A stretch of DNA of 64,000 nucleotides from Vibrio xiamenensis (GTDB taxonomy: Bacteria > Pseudomonadota > Gammaproteobacteria > Enterobacterales > Vibrionaceae). The notes below the pieces were generated by a model that was not told the DNA's origin, did not search any database, and saw nothing but the letters and a program-made list of their open reading frames with translations. Location of the stretch: the NCBI RefSeq assembly GCF_900100015.1, contig NZ_FNDD01000027.1, positions 17,769-81,768 of the forward strand. The letters are read 5' to 3'. Positions within the stretch are counted from its first letter, which is position 1, and every line of letters starts with the position of its first letter. The position numbers and the translations under genes are program-made. Below, piece after piece: positions 61,376 through 64,000 of the stretch.

Positions 61376-63120
61376 ATTTATACAATAATCCTCCTTATCG
61401 GCGGTATCAGGATTGGCAGCTGATAATTATTTCGTTTGTAGTTATTTCAACAGCATTGGCTCCCGCACTGCTCTTTTTAACATGGAGCTGGTTTAGTAAC
61501 TGGGAACCAATACCTCAGCATGCTGATATATGGCTGAAAATCATTAAGCAATTAGCTCAGGGAGAAAGCTCTCTTTGGTTTTCATATAAGAGCTATCTAC
61601 TAGCTAATGGATGGATGGGTGACATCATTGTTCATGTAACTTTGTCGTCTATTGCTGCCATGTTAATAGCGTCGCTGATTTGCTGGAAGTATCTCTATGT
61701 AACAGGGGGGAAGACGCTTGATAGAATTGTTGCAGGGCCTGTAAATCTTAAAGGTAGGCATGCTTTGAAGCATGCCAAATATCAACTAAAACAAGAAGTA
61801 AGCAATGGCGCTACTCCTAGTTTATATCTGCACCCCAAAGTTCAGATAAGCCACAATTCATGCATAGGTAACACGTTGATAACAGGTAGACCAGGTACAG
61901 GAAAAACAGTTGTCATCACTCATGTCTTACAACAGATAGTGAAACAAAAAATCAAAACTTTTGTATTTGACGAAAAACACGAATATACCGAGATGTTTTA
62001 CCGTAAAGAGTCGTCATTGCTCATTGCACCGTGGGATGAGCGTAGTCAGGTTTGGAATATTTCTAAAGATCTTGAACATATATCGGCTCCTGCAAGATTT
62101 GCAGAACACATTATCCATGATACTAAAGATAAAATTTGGAGTGAATCCTCTCGTCTCATTCTCACTGGCATTATCACCTACCTAAAAGCTCAGGGACCAT
62201 CATGGGGCTGGTCAGAAATATACTCAACACTAAATCTTGATGATCATAAGCTTAGAGAAATCCTTGAGGCATTCTATCCAAAAGCAGTTCGCTTTGTAGA
62301 AGAAAATAATCGTACAACCCAGAGCATAATGATAACGCTACAAAGTGAACTAGCTTGGCTAGAGTGGCTAGAGTGGCTAGCCAAAGCCTGGCCAAAATCA
62401 CATGAAGGAAACTTTTCTATCCAACGATGGGTACACAAAGAAAACGCCACTCCCCTGTTGATCGTACAAGCGGATAAAAACTTTTCCGTGGTCGGCAAGC
62501 CTCTTTGCCATGCACTAATGAGTTTGATGGTTGACGAATTTCTTGCTAGAGGCAAATCTCAGGAGTGTTATTTAGTTCTTGATGAACTTGCTAACTTACC
62601 AAAATCAGCAAGCCTACTGCGTTGGTTAGAGCTAGCTCGTGCTTCTGGAGGAAGGACAATTGCAGGAACACAGGCGATATCACAACTAAAGAGCCTATAT
62701 GGCGGTGACAGTACGGATACGTTAACTAGCATGTTCAACAACCTAATCACTTTTAAAGTGGGGTCATCAGGTGATACAGCTAACTATGTGTCCAAAGCTC
62801 TCGGTGAGATGATTATTGAACGCCCTCAATATACAAATCAATCGGTATCTTGGCAGCGGATTACTATGCGCACAGTTTATCCATCCGACATCACTCAATT
62901 ACCCAATCCTACGAACAAAGGAGTAACGGGGTTTCTGACGGTGAATGGTTGGAATGCTACTTACCGAATAGTTTGGCCTTATGTAGATATACAGTCAAAA
63001 TCTAAGGGTAAAATTTCAGCAAAATGGACACAACAGTACGAACAAGGTGTGCAGAATAAAATTAAGCACTCTAATACACCTAACCGCATTTTAGCGAGAA
63101 GAGGAGAGCAATCATGCTAA
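61372..63120 (+). CDS. type IV coupling protein (TrwB/TraD family)
   Basis: A membrane-anchored ATPase that links the relaxosome to a secretion channel. The 582 residues have two N-terminal membrane helices (about 17-40 and 84-110), Walker A GRPGTGKT (172-179), Walker B YLVLDELANLP (about 400-410), and the C-terminal VD2/FtsK-like elements (GGRTIAGTQAISQL). A 9-bp in-frame tandem repeat codes for LEWLEWL near residue 330. The start overlaps the RHH gene by 4 bp and the end overlaps the relaxase gene by 7 bp. Confidence 0.9.
   Translation: MNLYNNPPYRRYQDWQLIIISFVVISTALAPALLFLTWSWFSNWEPIPQHADIWLKIIKQLAQGESSLWFSYKSYLLANGWMGDIIVHVTLSSIAAMLIASLICWKYLYVTGGKTLDRIVAGPVNLKGRHALKHAKYQLKQEVSNGATPSLYLHPKVQISHNSCIGNTLITGRPGTGKTVVITHVLQQIVKQKIKTFVFDEKHEYTEMFYRKESSLLIAPWDERSQVWNISKDLEHISAPARFAEHIIHDTKDKIWSESSRLILTGIITYLKAQGPSWGWSEIYSTLNLDDHKLREILEAFYPKAVRFVEENNRTTQSIMITLQSELAWLEWLEWLAKAWPKSHEGNFSIQRWVHKENATPLLIVQADKNFSVVGKPLCHALMSLMVDEFLARGKSQECYLVLDELANLPKSASLLRWLELARASGGRTIAGTQAISQLKSLYGGDSTDTLTSMFNNLITFKVGSSGDTANYVSKALGEMIIERPQYTNQSVSWQRITMRTVYPSDITQLPNPTNKGVTGFLTVNGWNATYRIVWPYVDIQSKSKGKISAKWTQQYEQGVQNKIKHSNTPNRILARRGEQSC
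62356..62381 (+). repeat. 9-bp in-frame tandem repeat in the coupling protein gene
   Basis: TGGCTAGAG occurs twice in full and nearly a third time, encoding WLEWLEWL. Copy-number change would keep the frame. Confidence 0.7.
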
Positions 63121-63707
63121 CTATCTTCCCAATAAGAAATGTTGATTACTATGTCGAGTGGACTCAAAACGACTATTACCTCAACAATGATGAGCAGCCT
63201 GGAATCTGGATTGGTTATATTGCTCACTTGTTAGGGCTAAATGGTGAGATTATTGAGGAACACTACAAGAATCTGATGAAAGGGTTCTCACCCGATGGTA
63301 AAACAGCGTATGTACAAAACGCAGGAAAAAGCCGAAATTTGGGTTATGACCTAACTTTTTCAGCACCTAAATCCGTTTCAATACTAGAAGTGTTCGATGA
63401 AGTTGGTTGCATCCAAAATGCGCATGAGAGAGCAGTGCGTGCAGCTTTAAGATTCGTTGAGGAAAAAGCAGCATACACAAGACGAAGTTCCAAAGGACAA
63501 ACGTTAGAAAAGTTACCTGGTCTACTAGCAGCTCAATTTACACATTTCAAATCGAGAGCAAATGATATTCAGCTACACACCCACTGCCTCATTCTTAACC
63601 TAGCGATTAGGAATGACCTCTCGTGGGGCACTATCAATGGACGAAATCTATATCAATGGATGAAAGCTGCTGGATCTGTATACAGTGACCTGCTCCCCTT
63701 AATCTAG
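63114..63707 (+). pseudogene. MobF relaxase (TrwC/TraI-like), truncated by an insertion sequence
   Basis: N-terminal part of a MobF relaxase, the enzyme that nicks oriT and leads DNA transfer. The first 190 codons resemble TrwC: tyrosine pairs Y12/Y13 and Y21/Y22 at the catalytic positions, GYDLTFSAPKSVSI (about 78-90), and the metal-binding histidine triad H144, H155, H157 (FKSRANDIQLHTHCLILN). After GSVYS the sequence enters the IS and stops at TAG 63705, so the helicase part and the rest of the relaxase domain are lost from this frame. Any 3' remainder lies beyond the IS outside the window. Confidence 0.88.
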
Positions 63708-64000
63708 TCCAGTCTACACTTAGTAATGTTCATCCAACCAAGGAGATGATGAACATGAAAAAGCGATTCAATGAACAACAAATCATTGCCATTTTAAAGG
63801 AAGCGGAAGCAGGTATCCCCGCCAGAGAGCTTTGCCGCAAGCATGGGATATCGGATGCGACGTTTTACACATGGCGCAAAAAATACGCAGGACTGGATAT
63901 CTCTGAAGCCCGTCGCCTTAAGGCACTGGAAGACGAGAACGCTCGGCTCAAAAAGCTGCTGGCTGAGACACTGCTGGATGCAGAAGCACTTAAAATCGCT
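63686..64000 (+). mobile_element. IS3-family insertion sequence, left end (partial)
   Basis: The relaxase reading frame is left at about 63686, where TGACCTGCTCCCC begins, resembling the TGACCTGCCCCC termini of IS407-group IS3 elements. A transposase OrfA follows at 63755. The exact terminal base and target duplication cannot be fixed without the right end. Confidence 0.8.
63755..64000 (+). CDS. IS3-family transposase OrfA (partial)
   Basis: 82 codons are visible and run off the right edge. The protein starts MKKRFNEQQIIAILKEAEAG, has the helix-turn-helix GIPARELCRKHGISDATFYTW (about 20-40) and a leucine-zipper-like helix (KALEDENARLKKLLAETLL), typical of IS407/IS3 OrfA, which is fused to OrfB by programmed -1 frameshift in this family. 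ATG 63755 is preferred to the in-frame ATGs at 63746/63749 because AAGGAG at 63740-63745 is correctly spaced only for it. Confidence 0.9.
   Translation, partial: MKKRFNEQQIIAILKEAEAGIPARELCRKHGISDATFYTWRKKYAGLDISEARRLKALEDENARLKKLLAETLLDAEALKIA

Larger units (their letters stand above)
57633..64000. mobile_element. yicC-integrated genomic island (left part)
   Basis: From the end of yicC to the window edge the DNA carries a P4-type integrase, an unrecognised regulator-like gene, AlpA, a RHH protein, a type IV coupling protein and a MobF relaxase fragment, all AT-rich compared with the flanking chromosome. Known mobilizable islands of the MGIVflInd1 type also use yicC but, as I recall them, lack their own relaxase and coupling genes, so this is a different element at the same site. 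The right end is not in the window. Confidence 0.82.

Noticed and set aside
1..64000. CRISPR arrays, tRNA or rRNA genes
   Set aside because: No regularly spaced direct repeats and no cloverleaf or rRNA-like sequence were seen on either strand; the island junction also shows no tRNA.

Overview
The window is a stretch of a Vibrio chromosome (or a very close relative in Vibrionaceae). GroEL/GroES, the order coaBC-slmA-lpxL-pyrE-rph-yicC, the rpmB-rpmG-radC block and an O-antigen locus bracketed by hldD (gmhD) and rjg all follow the arrangement known from Vibrio chromosome I. I do not name a species.

Layout. 1-2.6 kb: end of a membrane protein gene, then groES-groEL under a sigma-32 type promoter. 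2.7-9.4 kb: wzz (chain length), a SufR-like Fe-S regulator, a DUF3135 protein, birA-murB, a GNAT acetyltransferase and pssA. 9.4-10.8 kb: rjg (beta-CASP nuclease-like). 10.9-32.8 kb: one long leftward O-antigen operon of 20 genes, preceded by a JUMPstart/ops element at about 32.82 kb. Its first nine genes look like a complete CMP-legionaminic acid pathway (legB, legC, legG, legI, a NeuD/LegH acyltransferase, ptmE-like nucleotidyltransferase, a Gfo/Idh/MocA oxidoreductase with a G9 tract, legF, ptmA-like SDR). Next come a putative nonulosonate transferase, Wzx, Wzy and a glycosyltransferase, then a UDP-L-FucNAc module (capE/wbjB, capF/wbjC, capG/wbjD), a WbuB-like L-FucNAc transferase, a reductase, an initiating sugar transferase and WbpM/FlaA1. 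The likely product is a Wzx/Wzy-assembled O unit containing legionaminic acid and L-FucNAc. No wza-wzb-wzc capsule export genes are present.

33-46.4 kb: the rightward lipid A/core region: hldD, ugd, lpxM, waaL, waaF, waaA, kdkA (opposite strand), an OpsX-like heptosyltransferase, a WaaE-like GT2, a GT4, coaD, a GT90 and a convergent glycosyltransferase. WaaL joins the O antigen from the cluster on the left to the core made here. 46.6-57.6 kb: conserved housekeeping genes (mutM, rpmG, rpmB, radC, a chemoreceptor, coaBC, slmA, lpxL, pyrE, rph, yicC). A 121-bp ERIC-type palindrome lies between rph and pyrE.

57.7-64 kb: a foreign integrated element directly after yicC, with a P4-type integrase, an unrecognised 398-residue protein with a CxxC/CxxH motif, an AlpA-like regulator, a small membrane protein, and a TrwA-TrwB-TrwC-like mobilisation operon whose genes are translationally coupled. 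The MobF relaxase gene is cut after about 190 codons by an IS3-family insertion sequence that runs off the window end. The right end of the element is outside the window.
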